From Hormoscilla sp. GM7CHS1pb (GTDB lineage: Bacteria; Cyanobacteriota; Cyanobacteriia; Cyanobacteriales; Desertifilaceae): a DNA stretch of 64,000 bases. Shown piece by piece: positions 17,264-27,078 of this stretch. The stretch spans positions 2,834,001-2,898,000 of the forward strand of contig JACONN010000002.1 in NCBI GenBank assembly GCA_014323675.1, written 5' to 3'. How positions within the stretch are numbered: the first letter of the stretch is position 1; every line of letters begins with the position of its first letter. The notes beneath the pieces are model-generated. The model did not search any database. It was not told where the DNA came from and saw nothing but the letters and a program-made list of their open reading frames with translations. A program made the position numbers and the translations under genes.

Positions 17264-19597
17264 ATGAAAAAATTACTGTTGTATGGGAAGAGAAAGATGT
17301 CTAGTCGCTGGTTAGTAGCTTCAGGCTGCATGACTTTGTTACTGATAGGCTGTGGCGAACCAAAGTCACAGACTAAAATAGCTCGGGAAGTACAGAAAAG
17401 CATAGTCTTAATAGACTATGAGGATAGGTCGGGATATGGAACGGGATTTGTGGTACCAGGTGCAAAAGATGTATGTACTGTAATGACGGCAGGTCAGGTG
17501 GTGAAAGGGAGCGAAAAATTGCAGCTGCAAACTCCAGATGGTAAGGTTTGGCAAGCTAGCCAGATAAAAAGGTTCCCCGACCAGGATATGGCGGTGGTGA
17601 CTTTTGTCCCCCAGGGGAAAAGTTGCCCCTATCCACCCGTACAGCTGGGAAATTCAAATAGAGTACAGCGGGGAGAGTCGATATATATTACGGGTTTTAC
17701 AGAACGAACGGGGGGCGTGGTATTTGTCCCGGGAGACGTGATATCTAATAGAAAGAAACCGGGATGGGGAGGGTCAGGCATATCTTACCAGAGTGCGGCG
17801 GCGGAAGCAATGATGGGGGGACCGGTTCTGGATGCAGCGGGAAGGGCGATCGCGGTGCATAATAGTCACCTACTTCCGGAAAGTAAGGAAGGGCAAAATG
17901 TGGCCCAACGAGATTTACAGTGGGGGATCCCAGTTAATGGTTACGGGGTAAAACAGGTGGCGATATCCCCGGCATTTGTGGAAAGTCCCGTGAAACTGCC
18001 AGGCTCGAAAGCAGATATGGTGGCGGGTTTGGTGGCGGGTGCTTTGTTGTCCCTCGGGGGACTGGTGAGTTATGGAGTTTTCAGGGGCAAAGAACCGGAG
18101 GCGAAAGGAAAGTTGGAACGTGGAAATAGGATGTTTGACGAAGGACGGTATGCAGATGCAGTGATATGTTATAATCAGGCAATAGCAGCAGCTCCGGAAT
18201 CGGCAGAAGCTTGGAATAACAGGGGGTTGGCCCTGGAAAATATGCAACGGAAAGCTCTTGGTCTATCATGTTACGACCGGGCCTTGCATCTGAAGCCAGA
18301 TTATCGACAAGCTTGGTATAATCGGGGAGTGGCACTGCGGAAGTTGGAATGCTATGCAGAGGCGGTGTCCTCTTATGACCGGGCAGTAGAGATTAAGTCG
18401 GATTACCATCAGGCGTGGAATAATCGGGGAGTGGCCTTGGGCAGGTGGGAACGCTATGAGGAGGCCCTGGCATCTTTGGATAGGGCCATAGAATTAAAAG
18501 CAGATTATCACGAGGCGTGGAATAATCGCGGGGTGACCCTAGATCGAAAGCAGCGCTATGAAGAGGCGCTCAAATGTTACGATCGGGCATTGGCAATTAA
18601 GGAGGATTTCCCAGTAGCTTGGAATAATCGCGGTTTGGCCCTGTTTAAGTTGAAACGCCCAGCAGAAGTACTGGAATGTTTAGATCGGGCGATCGAATTG
18701 AAGCGGGATTACTATGAGGCGTGGTACAATCGGGGCTTGGTGCTATATTACTACCAAAGATATGCAGAGGCGGTGGAGAGTTTTGATGCAGCGGTAGGAT
18801 ATAAACCGGATTATTATGAAGCCTGGTATCATCGGGGTTTGGCCTTAGGAAAACTGCATCGCTACCCGGAAGAGGTGTCCTCTTACGAACGGGCAGTGGA
18901 ATATAAGCCAGATTATCATCAAGCATGGTATAATCGCGGGGTGGCACAAGGAAAATTGCGTCGCTATGAAGAGGCGATCGGATATTACGACCGGACAATA
19001 GCATTGCAGCCAGAAAATTATACGGCGTGGAATAATCGCGGGGAAATGCTTTTGGCCCTGGGACGCTACGAAGATGCCCTATCTTCTGGCGATCGGGCGG
19101 TAGCGCTCGAACCAGACTATGAGGAGGGGTGGAATAACCGAGGCTTGGCCCTGGATAAGTTGCAGCGCTATGAAGAGGCGATCGCATCCTATGAACGGGC
19201 GCTACAATGTAAGCCAGACTATGCACCAGCCTGGAATAACAAAGGTTTGACTCTGGGCAGGTTGCAGCGCTACTGGGAGGCGTTCTATTCTTGCGATCGG
19301 GCGATCGAGTTCGATCCCGACTATGCAGAGGCTTGGCATAATCGCGGTTTGGCCCTATCATATTTGCAGCGGTATGCAGAGGCCCTGACTTCCTACGACC
19401 GGGCGATCGGCTTACAGCCACACTCGGCTTATATCTGGAATAACAGGGGTTGGGCCCTGGAGAATTTACAAGAACATGGCCAGGCGATCGCATCCTATAA
19501 AAGGGCGATATCCCTGGAACCGAATAATCAAGTGGCGATCGATAATCGCAAGCAGTTATCCAGTCAGTTGGAAGGGGTAACTTCGTATCAATCTTAA
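17264..19597 (+). CDS. Lipoprotein with inactive trypsin-like domain and about 14 TPRs
   Basis: The ATG at 17264 follows GGGAGG (17251-17256); the frame is open from a GTG at 17249. Residues 13-30 form a lipoprotein signal ending in the lipobox LIGC (C30). A chymotrypsin/trypsin-2-like domain follows (about 40-230). The catalytic positions are changed: the His region reads MTAGQVV (Gln for His) and the Ser region reads AEAMMGGPVLD (Met for Ser), while the Asp motif QDMAVV is kept. A transmembrane-like segment (VAGLVAGALLSLGGLVSYGV, about 255-275) precedes regular 34-residue TPRs to the C-terminus (pattern YDRAI-x-L-x-PDY-x-x-AW-x-NRG). I infer a membrane-anchored pseudo-protease scaffold. Confidence 0.85.
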   Translation: MKKLLLYGKRKMSSRWLVASGCMTLLLIGCGEPKSQTKIAREVQKSIVLIDYEDRSGYGTGFVVPGAKDVCTVMTAGQVVKGSEKLQLQTPDGKVWQASQIKRFPDQDMAVVTFVPQGKSCPYPPVQLGNSNRVQRGESIYITGFTERTGGVVFVPGDVISNRKKPGWGGSGISYQSAAAEAMMGGPVLDAAGRAIAVHNSHLLPESKEGQNVAQRDLQWGIPVNGYGVKQVAISPAFVESPVKLPGSKADMVAGLVAGALLSLGGLVSYGVFRGKEPEAKGKLERGNRMFDEGRYADAVICYNQAIAAAPESAEAWNNRGLALENMQRKALGLSCYDRALHLKPDYRQAWYNRGVALRKLECYAEAVSSYDRAVEIKSDYHQAWNNRGVALGRWERYEEALASLDRAIELKADYHEAWNNRGVTLDRKQRYEEALKCYDRALAIKEDFPVAWNNRGLALFKLKRPAEVLECLDRAIELKRDYYEAWYNRGLVLYYYQRYAEAVESFDAAVGYKPDYYEAWYHRGLALGKLHRYPEEVSSYERAVEYKPDYHQAWYNRGVAQGKLRRYEEAIGYYDRTIALQPENYTAWNNRGEMLLALGRYEDALSSGDRAVALEPDYEEGWNNRGLALDKLQRYEEAIASYERALQCKPDYAPAWNNKGLTLGRLQRYWEAFYSCDRAIEFDPDYAEAWHNRGLALSYLQRYAEALTSYDRAIGLQPHSAYIWNNRGWALENLQEHGQAIASYKRAISLEPNNQVAIDNRKQLSSQLEGVTSYQS

Positions 19598-19795
19598 TCT
19601 GTCATTGCGATTTTACGCCCTGCGGGCGGGGGGGGTAGCTTTTAGAGATGTTCCGACGCTTCCCTTTGAAATCCCCCCCCCCGTAAGTGCAGCGGCCCTC
19701 CGGCGTCGGGCCAGCAAAGAGATGTCCCCTTCTCTCTACTTTCGGTAACAATAAGGCACTTCATCCTACATTATTATGCTAACCCTCCCATCTCC

Positions 19796-19828
19796 AAAAA
19801 AAAAAGAAGCCTGCCCAAACAGACTTCT
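19796..19828 (-). terminator. Rho-independent terminator of the sigma-factor gene
   Basis: Reading the reverse strand, AGAAGTCTG-TTTGGG-CAGGCTTCT forms a 9-bp stem with one G:T pair, followed by ten T. It lies 78 bp past the sigma-factor stop. The remaining 19598-19906 contains GC-rich repeat pieces (including a partial family D core at about 19871) and no gene. Confidence 0.85.
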
Positions 19829-19906
19829 CACATTACACCCACATGGGAGGTACTTTTCTCTTTCGATTTTTCGCGTAGCGGGGGTCCGGGAGCCTGTTCC
19901 TGGCAA

Positions 19907-20862
19907 TTAGCTGGCGAGAAATTCCCGGACATTAGCCCGACGCTTGCGCAACTTGACCAAAGCTTCCCGTTCCAGCTGGCGTACCCGTTCCCGGCTGATC
20001 TTCAGATGAGCGCCTATTTTGGTCAGCGTCATCGGTTTGCCATAGTCTAAACCAAACCTGAGAGACAATACCTGTCTCTGCTGCATAGTCAGATCGGCCA
20101 TCATATTCTCTAACTCTGACTTGAGTGCCGCATACATGGTGAAATCCTCGGGAGTTGGGCCAGTATCCTCCAACAGTTCTCCCAGTTCTGTATCCTGGTT
20201 ATCTCCCACCCGCAGATCCAATGATAGCGGTAAGCGCGATCGCTCCAGATGTTCCCGCACCTGCTTAGGAGTCAAATCTAACTCCACCGCTAACTCGTTA
20301 ATTGTGGCAGAACGTCCTAGTTCTTGGGATAATCGACGTTGAGCCTTCTTGATTTTATTCAACTTTTCGGTTATATGTATTGGCAGGCGAATCGTCCGAC
20401 TCTTTTCCGCGATCGCCCGGGTAATGGCCTGACGAATCCACCAGTAGGCATAGGTCGAAAACCGATATCCTTTAGTCGGGTCAAACTTTTCTACCCCTCG
20501 CTGCATGCCGATCGTCCCTTCCTGGATCAAATCCAGCAAATCTACATTCCGCTTGATATACTTTTTGGCGATGGACACCACCAAGCGCAAATTCGCCTCA
20601 AGCATTTTGCGCTTGGCCCTTTCCCCCACCCCGATCGCTCTTTGCAACTGGTCCGTTGACAACTCCACCGCTTCCGCCCATTCTTCTGAGGTCGGGACCG
20701 GTCTAACTTCTCTGCCAGAGTTGCTTTCACCTCCTCCAACCGCGTCAGGCGCTGCACCTGCTTTCCATACGTAATTTCCTCTTCATGGGTCAGCAGGGGC
20801 ACCCGACCAATTTCTCGTAAATATGTCCGTACTGGATCTGTTGTATGGTCAGTTTTCTTCAT
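19907..20862 (-). CDS. Group 2 RNA polymerase sigma factor (sigma-70 family), one-base frameshift
   Basis: Translated across one break, this is a 318-residue sigma-70 protein. Region 1.2 reads [20 protein letters not shown]; region 2 contains [34 protein letters not shown] and [17 protein letters not shown]; region 3 has [17 protein letters not shown]; region 4 has [19 protein letters not shown] and [17 protein letters not shown]. The ATG at 20862 gives [15 protein letters not shown]. The frame breaks at plus-strand GGGACCGG (about 20697). One extra C restores [17 protein letters not shown]. Its length and the lack of an extended region 1.1 mark it as a group 2 (SigB/C/D/E-type) factor rather than SigA. 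A terminator follows. Confidence 0.88.
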
Positions 20863-21014
20863 AGCGCTGAGTCTGATAACTGTGTTATTTGCCAATTTTC
20901 GGTAGGGGCGAAGCATTCGGGAAGGACATCTATCTTGTGATGTCATCATTTGCGCAAGAATGCCAGTCGCCCCTGCTGCGAATAGTTAATGTGGCATTAA
21001 CCATTCGCCCCGTT

Positions 21015-21158
21015 CTATCTTCGATTTTCAAATCCTCTATCTTTGGTTTTCACCGGCACCCTAACGAATGCCAGCGGAACCATCCCGGTCTTAAGAGCCA
21101 ACAGAGCCAGACCGATCGACAAAGTAGTCGTTGTTAACCAAATCACGTCGGTTGTCAT
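21015..21158 (-). CDS. Small membrane peptide (47 aa)
   Basis: A 47-codon reverse-strand frame starts at ATG 21158 with MTTDVIWLTTTTLSIGLALL, one hydrophobic segment, then a basic tail. It is divergent in composition from the surrounding repeats and sits between the sigma factor and the carB copy. No family is recognised and the ribosome site is weak. Confidence 0.45.
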   Translation of the reverse strand: MTTDVIWLTTTTLSIGLALLALKTGMVPLAFVRVPVKTKDRGFENRR

Positions 21159-21201
21159 AGCGCTATTTACCTGATTACTATTATTTAACTAATCTTAACA
21201 T

Positions 21202-21481
21202 TTCTTAGCAAACCTTGTCTAATGCCCTTAAGAAAATTTTTATTTCCTTAGGGCGATCCAGTTCCACTGGTTTATCTGACCGTTCGCCCATAACCCTCTA
21301 CTGCGAACAGCTCCTGACAGAGATATTCCTCTTTCGATGTCTCCCGGACGCACGGCGAAAACCCGGGAGACATCGAGAAGCCATCCGTCGTTACAAGTCA
21401 TTAAATTTTCTCAATGACTTGTCACCAAATCACATTCCCAAGCATCGGACCTGGGAATGTTAACTATTTACAAAACGCCTT
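21202..21481. repeat. 3' flank of the duplicated carB segment, with family B palindrome
   Basis: From CTTAGCAAACCTTGTCTA onwards this stretch is nearly identical to 35820-36089, the DNA just downstream of the full-length carB. It contains a family B palindrome at 21334-21376 (arms TCGATGTCTCCCGG / CCGGGAGACATCGA, core GGCGAAAACC). The duplication therefore includes the gene's 3' neighbourhood. Confidence 0.85.
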
Positions 21482-22445
21482 CTATCTGATATAATCCTGT
21501 ATCGCTTTCACCTCCAGAGGGTGGGATTTCAAGGAACGGATCGCATCGACTGTTGCTTTAGCACCGGCGACAGTGGTGACGATCGGCAGTTTGTAAGTCA
21601 GAGCAGAGCGGCGGATCAGGCGTCCATCGGTCTGGGCTTCTTCACTAGAAGAGGGGGTGTTGACCAGCAGTTGAATGTTCTCATTTTTGATCTCATCCAG
21701 CACATTGGGACGCCCTTCATGCAGTTTGTACACCAGCTTGATATTTTCGACACCAAGCTTTGCCAAGGCGCGGCGGGTGCCCTCCGTCGCCACCACAGCA
21801 AAACCCAATTCCATCAGGTCGCGCACTACCGGTACGACCGTTTCTTTATCCCGATCGCTGAGGGACATAAACACGGTACCCGCTAGGGGGAGATCCACCC
21901 CGGCGGCTAATTCGGCCTTAGCAAAGCCCTGGCCAAAATTAGCGTCAATGCCCATCACCTCCCCTGTAGACCGCATTTCTGGCCCTAGCAGGGTGTCGCT
22001 ACCGGGGAATTTCTCGAACGGTAGCACTGCTTCCTTGACAGAAATGTGTTTCGGGATCCGTTCGGCGGTAAAACCGAGAGATTCTAAGGTTTCTCCTGCC
22101 ATTACCCGAGATGCTAGCTTGGCCAAAGGTACCCCGATCGCCTTGGAAACAAAGGGGACTGTCCGCGAGGCCCGGGGGTTAGCCTCCAGAATATAAACCC
22201 GTTCTCCCTGAACTGCAAACTGGATATTCATCAAACCGATCACGTTCAGGGCCTTCGCTAGCTTTACCGTCCACTGGCGAATCCGGTCTAAAATGGATGC
22301 AGAAAGGGTGATGGCGGGAATAGAACAAGCTGAGTCCCCCGAGTGAACTCCCGCTTCTTCGATATGTTCCATGATGCCGCCGATGGTCACGTGGCCGGTG
22401 CTATCCGCGATCGCATCCACATCTACCTCGATCGCCCGTTCCAGG
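21482..22445 (-). pseudogene. carB: carB second copy, 3' exon (C-terminal third)
   Basis: This encodes the last 320 or so residues of the carbamoyl-phosphate synthase large subunit: [43 protein letters not shown] and the allosteric domain ending [15 protein letters not shown]. It is about 95% identical by eye to the full copy at 36090-39328; differences include GHVTIGG for GQVVIGG. It is interrupted at 22445/22446 by a group II intron, after which the gene continues at 24973. Because the 5' two thirds of the gene are missing, it cannot make a full enzyme. Confidence 0.9.
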
Positions 22446-22451
22446 ATTAAA

Positions 22452-24223
22452 CTAAACAAGACTGTCGCCAGCCCTGTTCGTCTTCAAAACCGGACGTGAG
22501 ACTTTCACCTCATCCGGCTCCTCGGTTTCCCTATCCCGTTTCCGGGTGCGGCTTGATTGACTACCATCTATTCGCGTTTTCTGATGATGGCAGTAGTCAT
22601 GGAGCAATTGCAGATTGTCATACCTATCCTTACCGCCTAATGATTTCGGCAGGATGTGGTCTACTTCCCACTTATCCCCGTCTATAAATAGCCTTCCGCA
22701 GTGTCCACATTTGCCCTTTTGACTGCCCATGAGCTTTAATACTCTGGTGCTTATATTGGGGCTCTTGCGTAGTCTCTTACTCCAGTAAACAAGATTTCCG
22801 CCCATCGGGCTAGCTGTCCCTTTTACTTTTACGTGCCTTACAATTTCCGTCTCGGAGTGTCGGGTTAGTTTTGCCCCTTTAGCGTCCATGAAGTTCCACT
22901 GTTGGCTGCCTTCAGCTTTCCAGTATTTTTGGTACACCCATCTTTTTGTTTTGTTGGGATGCCGTCTCTTAGCCCATCTTTCTGTTATTTCCCACAAGTA
23001 CATATCCAGTTCTCCGAATATTTCCTTGCTCACCACCGTCCTGTTGTAGTTGCACCAACCCTTTATTATCGGGTTCAGCTTGTTTATCAGTGCGGCCTGT
23101 GGTGCGGCCTTATGACTATCTACTACAGCCTTTAGCTTTTCTTTGTGGTCTCTGATGGTCTTGTCGCTTGGCTTTATGAGGGTTTTGAAACCTTTCCCTG
23201 TTTTTCCACTTCGGTGTTTACCTACTTTGTACTGTCGAACATTAAAGCCGAGGAAATCAAATCCCGCCTTTTTTCCTTCCAAAGTATGGGCCATTCTGGT
23301 CTTTTCAGGTTTTAGCTCTAGCCCTATTCCTGCCAGCCACTCGCTGATGACTTCCTTTGCTTGCTCGACTACCTCGCGGTTCTTGTGCATCACTACAAAG
23401 TCATCTGCATATCGCACTACCCCTAGTTCATTCTGCTTTTTTTCGTTTGCCGGAACGATTTTTCTTACCTCTGCTTCCATTCCATGTAGCGCAATGTTCG
23501 CCAGTAGTGGGGATATTACTCCCCCTGTGGTGTTCCTGCGTAAGTTGGCTGGTATGCTTTCCGGTCCATCACCCCAGCTTTTAACCATTCCCGGATTTTC
23601 TTCCGTATAGGTGATGAGTTATTCAGTTTTTCCAGTAGTGCTTTGTGGTCTATGCGATCGAAGCATTTCGCGATGTCCGCGTCCAGCACCCATTTGGGTT
23701 TTGAACTGATGCTCGCCAATATTGCCGCAATCGCATCGTGGCATCCCCTGCCCGGCCTGAACCCGTAGGAGTTTGCCTCAAACACCGCTTCCCATTCGGG
23801 TTCTAGCGCTATCTTGACTAACCCCTGTAGGGCCCTGTCGTATATTGTGGGTATTCCCAGTGGTCGCTTCTCTTCCCTTCCGGGTTTTGGTATCCATACC
23901 CTACGGGTGGGTTTGACCTTCTTCCCATCATTGACTTTAAGCTGCCTTACCAGTGGTTGTCTTTCGGAGGGTTTAAGCGCAACCACGCCGTCTACACCTG
24001 CCGTCTTCTTTCCCTGGTTTTGCTGGGTGACCTGTCTCACCGCAATCATTTTTGCGGACCATGACCTTGTTATTAGTCCCTGGAGCTTGCGTACTAGCTT
24101 CTGATTCCCACTTTGTGCCGCTCTGTAGATGCGCTTTTGAATCTTAAATACGTTCCGCTCCAGCTTTCGCCAGGGGACCGCATTCCAGTCATATACTCTC
24201 CTTCTGGACGTACACCGTGACAT
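22452..24223 (-). CDS. Group II intron reverse transcriptase/maturase with HNH endonuclease, one-base frameshift
   Basis: The intron-encoded protein drives splicing and retrohoming. From ATG 24223, the RT domain reads TAGVDGV, IPKPGREEKRPLGIPTIYD, EANSYGFRPGRGCHDAI and the active-site motif VRYADDFVVMH. The maturase domain follows, including GWCNYNRTVV. A C-terminal HNH domain has CGHC, EVDHILPKSLGG, NLQLLHDYCH and HHQKT. At plus-strand CCCCC (23521-23525) the frame breaks in TPQGG-VISPLLANI; one more base restores it (about 590 residues). The frame runs on through domain V to 22452. If the indel is a sequencing error, the intron may be mobile. Confidence 0.9.
22485..22520 (-). ncRNA. Group II intron domain V
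   Basis: Reverse-strand GAGCCGGATGAGGTGAAAGT continuing with CTCACGTCCGGTTTTG folds as the domain V hairpin: GAGCCGG pairs with CCGGTTT and GAG/CTC surround the GAAA loop. The distance to the 3' end (about 40 nt) fits a following domain VI. Confidence 0.85.
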
Positions 24224-24673
24224 ATTAAATCCTACTAACCTCTACATTTTGGTTAACCGTGAGGGCGTCAGCCTATCCTATCCGTTACAGATAGGCATGC
24301 TTCTCCGCTCAATCTTTCCCAGTTGTGACCTGCTAATGGATTCGCAGATGTTGCGCCTTTGGTGGCTACTCAGCAATCGACCTCACTGAGAGTACATCAA
24401 CTGGTTTACTTCGTTCCTGTAGATGATTGTTTGCGACCTTAGAGGGTGGCCCTACGCCGGGTTTATTGTCGGTGCTAGTTGGTCAGATAGCTACCTGCCA
24501 ACGACCTATATCCTATCCCTTTTTGGGCCAGTGTGTAAGCCTTATTCCACTGGTTAATCGTTACGACGCTGCATCACTTCGCTTCATGCTCCTCATAGCC
24601 GCTTGCTCGACGTTGACCAGTTTAGGCTACCAGTCATTAACGCCTTTTCGCCCCGCTTTACGGATTGATGCCA

Positions 24674-24743
24674 TCGCGTCCGGGAGCACCCACCCTGTCA
24701 TGTCGCTCCCGCGCATGACATGGGTGGGTGTCTCCGGACGCGA
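24674..24743 (-). repeat. Family A element inside the intron
   Basis: Outer arms TCGCGTCCGG / CCGGACGCGA and inner CCCACCCTGTCATG / CATGACATGGGTGGG. Read on the reverse strand it shows the same ordered signature as other family A copies (AGACACCCACCCATG ... CAGGGTGGGTGCT). It must be accommodated in a ribozyme loop. Confidence 0.75.
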
Positions 24744-24972
24744 AGCTACCGCAGGGGCGATGCTTTTACCCCTGCACCTGGGGAGAAGGACTTGCACCTC
24801 CATCATCTCTGGGTTTCGCCGGTCTTCCTTGGTATCTCCACCGGTGGTTGACTTTACCCTACAAGTTTCAGGACCAATGATATCCTGCTAGCGTTCCCGG
24901 TTCTATGGCCTGTGACACCGCCATTTGACGTCCTCACTTCCATTATGGACCTTTACGCTAAACGAATCGCAC

Positions 24973-25417
24973 AACTGATCGATTAAGATGGGATGTTCGG
25001 GTTCGACCTGGACGGCAAACTTCATGTAGCGTTCCAACTCAGCATCAGAATAGACTATCTCCATGGCCCGTCCCCCTAACACGTAGGAAGGACGCACCAC
25101 CACTGGATAGCTAATCCGCTGGGCCACTATGAGAGCATCATTATAACTGCGGGCAATACCATTAGCGGGCTGTTGGATCTCCAGTTCCTGAAGAATCTTT
25201 TCAAACCGTTCCCGGTCCTCCGCCGTATCGATCGCATCTGGGGATGTCCCCCAAATCTTGGTAGGACCTTCACTTTTGGAGAGATATTCCTGTAAGGGAA
25301 CGGCAAGTTTCAGAGGAGTTTGACCGCCAAATTGGATGATAATTCCTTCTGGGTTTTCCGCCTCAATGATGTTCAGTACGTCCTCTTTCGTCAGGGGTTC
25401 AAAATATAGCCGATCGC
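24973..25417 (-). pseudogene. carB: carB second copy, middle exon, truncated at a HIP1 core
   Basis: This encodes the start of the second synthetase half: [56 protein letters not shown] and [10 protein letters not shown]. Its 5' limit is sharp. Identity with the full copy stops at CCGATCGC (25410-25417; counterpart 37491-37498), after which an unrelated coding sequence begins. Recombination at or near this HIP1-core sequence is a reasonable inference. Confidence 0.9.
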
Positions 25418-26055
25418 ACCCACTGGGTCAGTCAGTTGAATTTCAATGGCAATGGGAACCTCAGGTTTCAGGTCGTCAATGGGTGAGATAGTCCCGATGG
25501 AGATTGCCAAAGGTTGGGTAACTACAGTATAATTCCCGCAGGCATTCGCAGTGCGGTATTGGGGGTCTTCAATTTCCAGTTCCCATTCATAATTTCCCGC
25601 TGCGCTGCTGTCCGGGTTCAGTTCGTAACTTCCCCCAGTCAGTTCGATATTTTCCCGGACTATCTCCCTGACGAGAACTTTTTCGCCGCTTTCTTCTCGG
25701 CGGTGCAAGCGGAATTTTGCTTGCTTGACTTGGGTCACCGGTTCCCCAAAGAAATAGCGGAGATTCACAGATGACGCGATCGGGGAATTAAGCAAGAACC
25801 AGCTAGGGACTTGATGTTGAATTTCGATCTCCGGTTTCTCGAAGCGAACTACCTCAAAACTGGTCTCGTAAACTGTTTCTGCATCCTGCTGGAGACCCTG
25901 TTTCCATTCTCCCGTGGGGTCGTGTTCTGAGATTTCTAAGCGAAACAGGGACACCAGGGTTTCCCCCTGGATGGCGATCGCCCTGCGTTCCGTGCCGCTG
26001 GGGTCCAGCAGGGTCAGGGTTAAAGCTTGCTGGGAAAGGGCGATCGTGCTATTAA
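25418..26055 (-). pseudogene. Unrecognised protein fragment fused to the carB remnant
   Basis: An open reverse-strand frame (about 210 residues, both ends artificial) reads [58 protein letters not shown] and [20 protein letters not shown]. The beta-rich, Ig- or macroglobulin-like style suggests an extracellular domain, but I cannot name the family. The 3' end runs straight into carB sequence and the 5' end stops where the AT-rich cluster begins, so the gene is truncated on both sides. Confidence 0.5.
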
Positions 26056-26068
26056 CCTTTCCTTTTTA

Positions 26069-26986
26069 TCATCTTGCCTTTTGTGGTAATTCTTTTATAC
26101 CTGACCAAAGTTTTCGCACATGAGAGAGCTCAGCATCGGTTAGCCTATAGTTAGGCTGACATGATACGACATTATGATGAACTTGCTCTGGAGTTTTCAT
26201 TCCAGGAATAGTGTATGTGACACCTTTGCAGCGAACACAGAAGGCAATAGCTGCCTGTGCCAAAGACCTTCCTGAGTGGACAATAAAATTAAAACACTCA
26301 GCCCCTTTAATCCAACTATCTATCTGTTCTCTTGTCCATCGGCTACGCTGATCGCCGACAGAGAAAACAGAACCTACTTTATATTTGCCAGTAAGAATTC
26401 CAAAGCATAAAGGTACTCTCGCAATGATTTCTATTCCTCTCTGACCTGCTAGATCGAGAAGACCTGTGTCTATAGGACGCTGATCTAAAAGATTTAGAAT
26501 AACTTCTATAACTTGACATTCTGACCATTTTAGGGCTAGTTTAAAGTCATTAACCGATCGCAGAGAAACACCAGTTTTCTTGACAATTCCTTGCTTTTTC
26601 ATCTGATTCATAATGTCAAATATTTGGCCATCTAAAAGTAGTTCCCGATGCGGACTGTGAAGCAGGAAAATATCAAGATAACTTCGATTTAGTCGTCTTA
26701 ATGACCCTTCTAACGATGCTTCCAAATAATCCTTCGTGAAATCTTGCTCAGATCTCATTTCAGCAATATATCCAGCTTTTGAAACAATCAGAGCATCTGG
26801 TACACCTGAAACTGCTTTCCCAAGCAGTTTTTCTGCCCGACCATCACCATATATATTTGCCGTATCAAACAATCGAACGCCATAATTAATTGCTTGTTCC
26901 AATGCAGAAATAGCCACTGACTCCTTTACAGTACCATAAGCACGCCCTCCTAATGGCCAAGTTCCAAATCCTATGGGAAAGTTCAT
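26069..26986 (-). CDS. Aldo/keto reductase
   Basis: The 305-residue TIM-barrel protein has the AKR catalytic tetrad: Asp and Tyr in LFDTANIYGDG, Lys in IVSKAGY, and His in IFLLHSPH. AKRs reduce aldehydes or ketones with NADPH. It is the last gene of the AT-rich block, 92 bp after the dioxygenase. In that context it may process a carbonyl intermediate of the product made by the radical SAM and dioxygenase enzymes; this is inferred. Base composition matches the block (about 38-40% G+C by eye) and not the flanking DNA. Confidence 0.85.
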   Translation of the reverse strand: MNFPIGFGTWPLGGRAYGTVKESVAISALEQAINYGVRLFDTANIYGDGRAEKLLGKAVSGVPDALIVSKAGYIAEMRSEQDFTKDYLEASLEGSLRRLNRSYLDIFLLHSPHRELLLDGQIFDIMNQMKKQGIVKKTGVSLRSVNDFKLALKWSECQVIEVILNLLDQRPIDTGLLDLAGQRGIEIIARVPLCFGILTGKYKVGSVFSVGDQRSRWTREQIDSWIKGAECFNFIVHSGRSLAQAAIAFCVRCKGVTYTIPGMKTPEQVHHNVVSCQPNYRLTDAELSHVRKLWSGIKELPQKAR

Positions 26987-27078
26987 GTCTTTAAGTAAAA
27001 TGCTACAGCGTCTTTAACGTAAGATATACCAAACATTTTTGAGTTCATAAACAATGCATATTTCAAGAAGAAAAAGCA

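Larger units (their letters stand above)
22446..24972 (-). mobile_element. Complete group II intron inserted in the carB copy
   Basis: Comparison with the uninterrupted copy fixes both ends: the exon sequence GATCAGTT|CCTGGAACGG is split. The intron begins GTGCGATTCG (group II consensus GUGYG) at 24972 and ends TTTAGTTTAAT at 22446 (consensus AY). Length is 2527 bp. The 5' ribozyme domains occupy 24972 to about 24230, the maturase lies in domain IV, and domain V is at 22485-22520. A family A palindrome (24674-24743) sits in the 5' ribozyme part. Confidence 0.92.

Noticed and set aside
18645-19493. 282-residue reverse-strand frame opposite the TPR array
   Set aside because: It mirrors the repeated codons of the forward TPR gene, which has normal motifs; the reverse product is low-complexity R/S/P/H-rich with no domain.
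22452-24223. Retron or diversity-generating retroelement instead of an intron
   Set aside because: The RT carries maturase and HNH domains, and the element has group II ends, domain V and a precise exon junction in carB.
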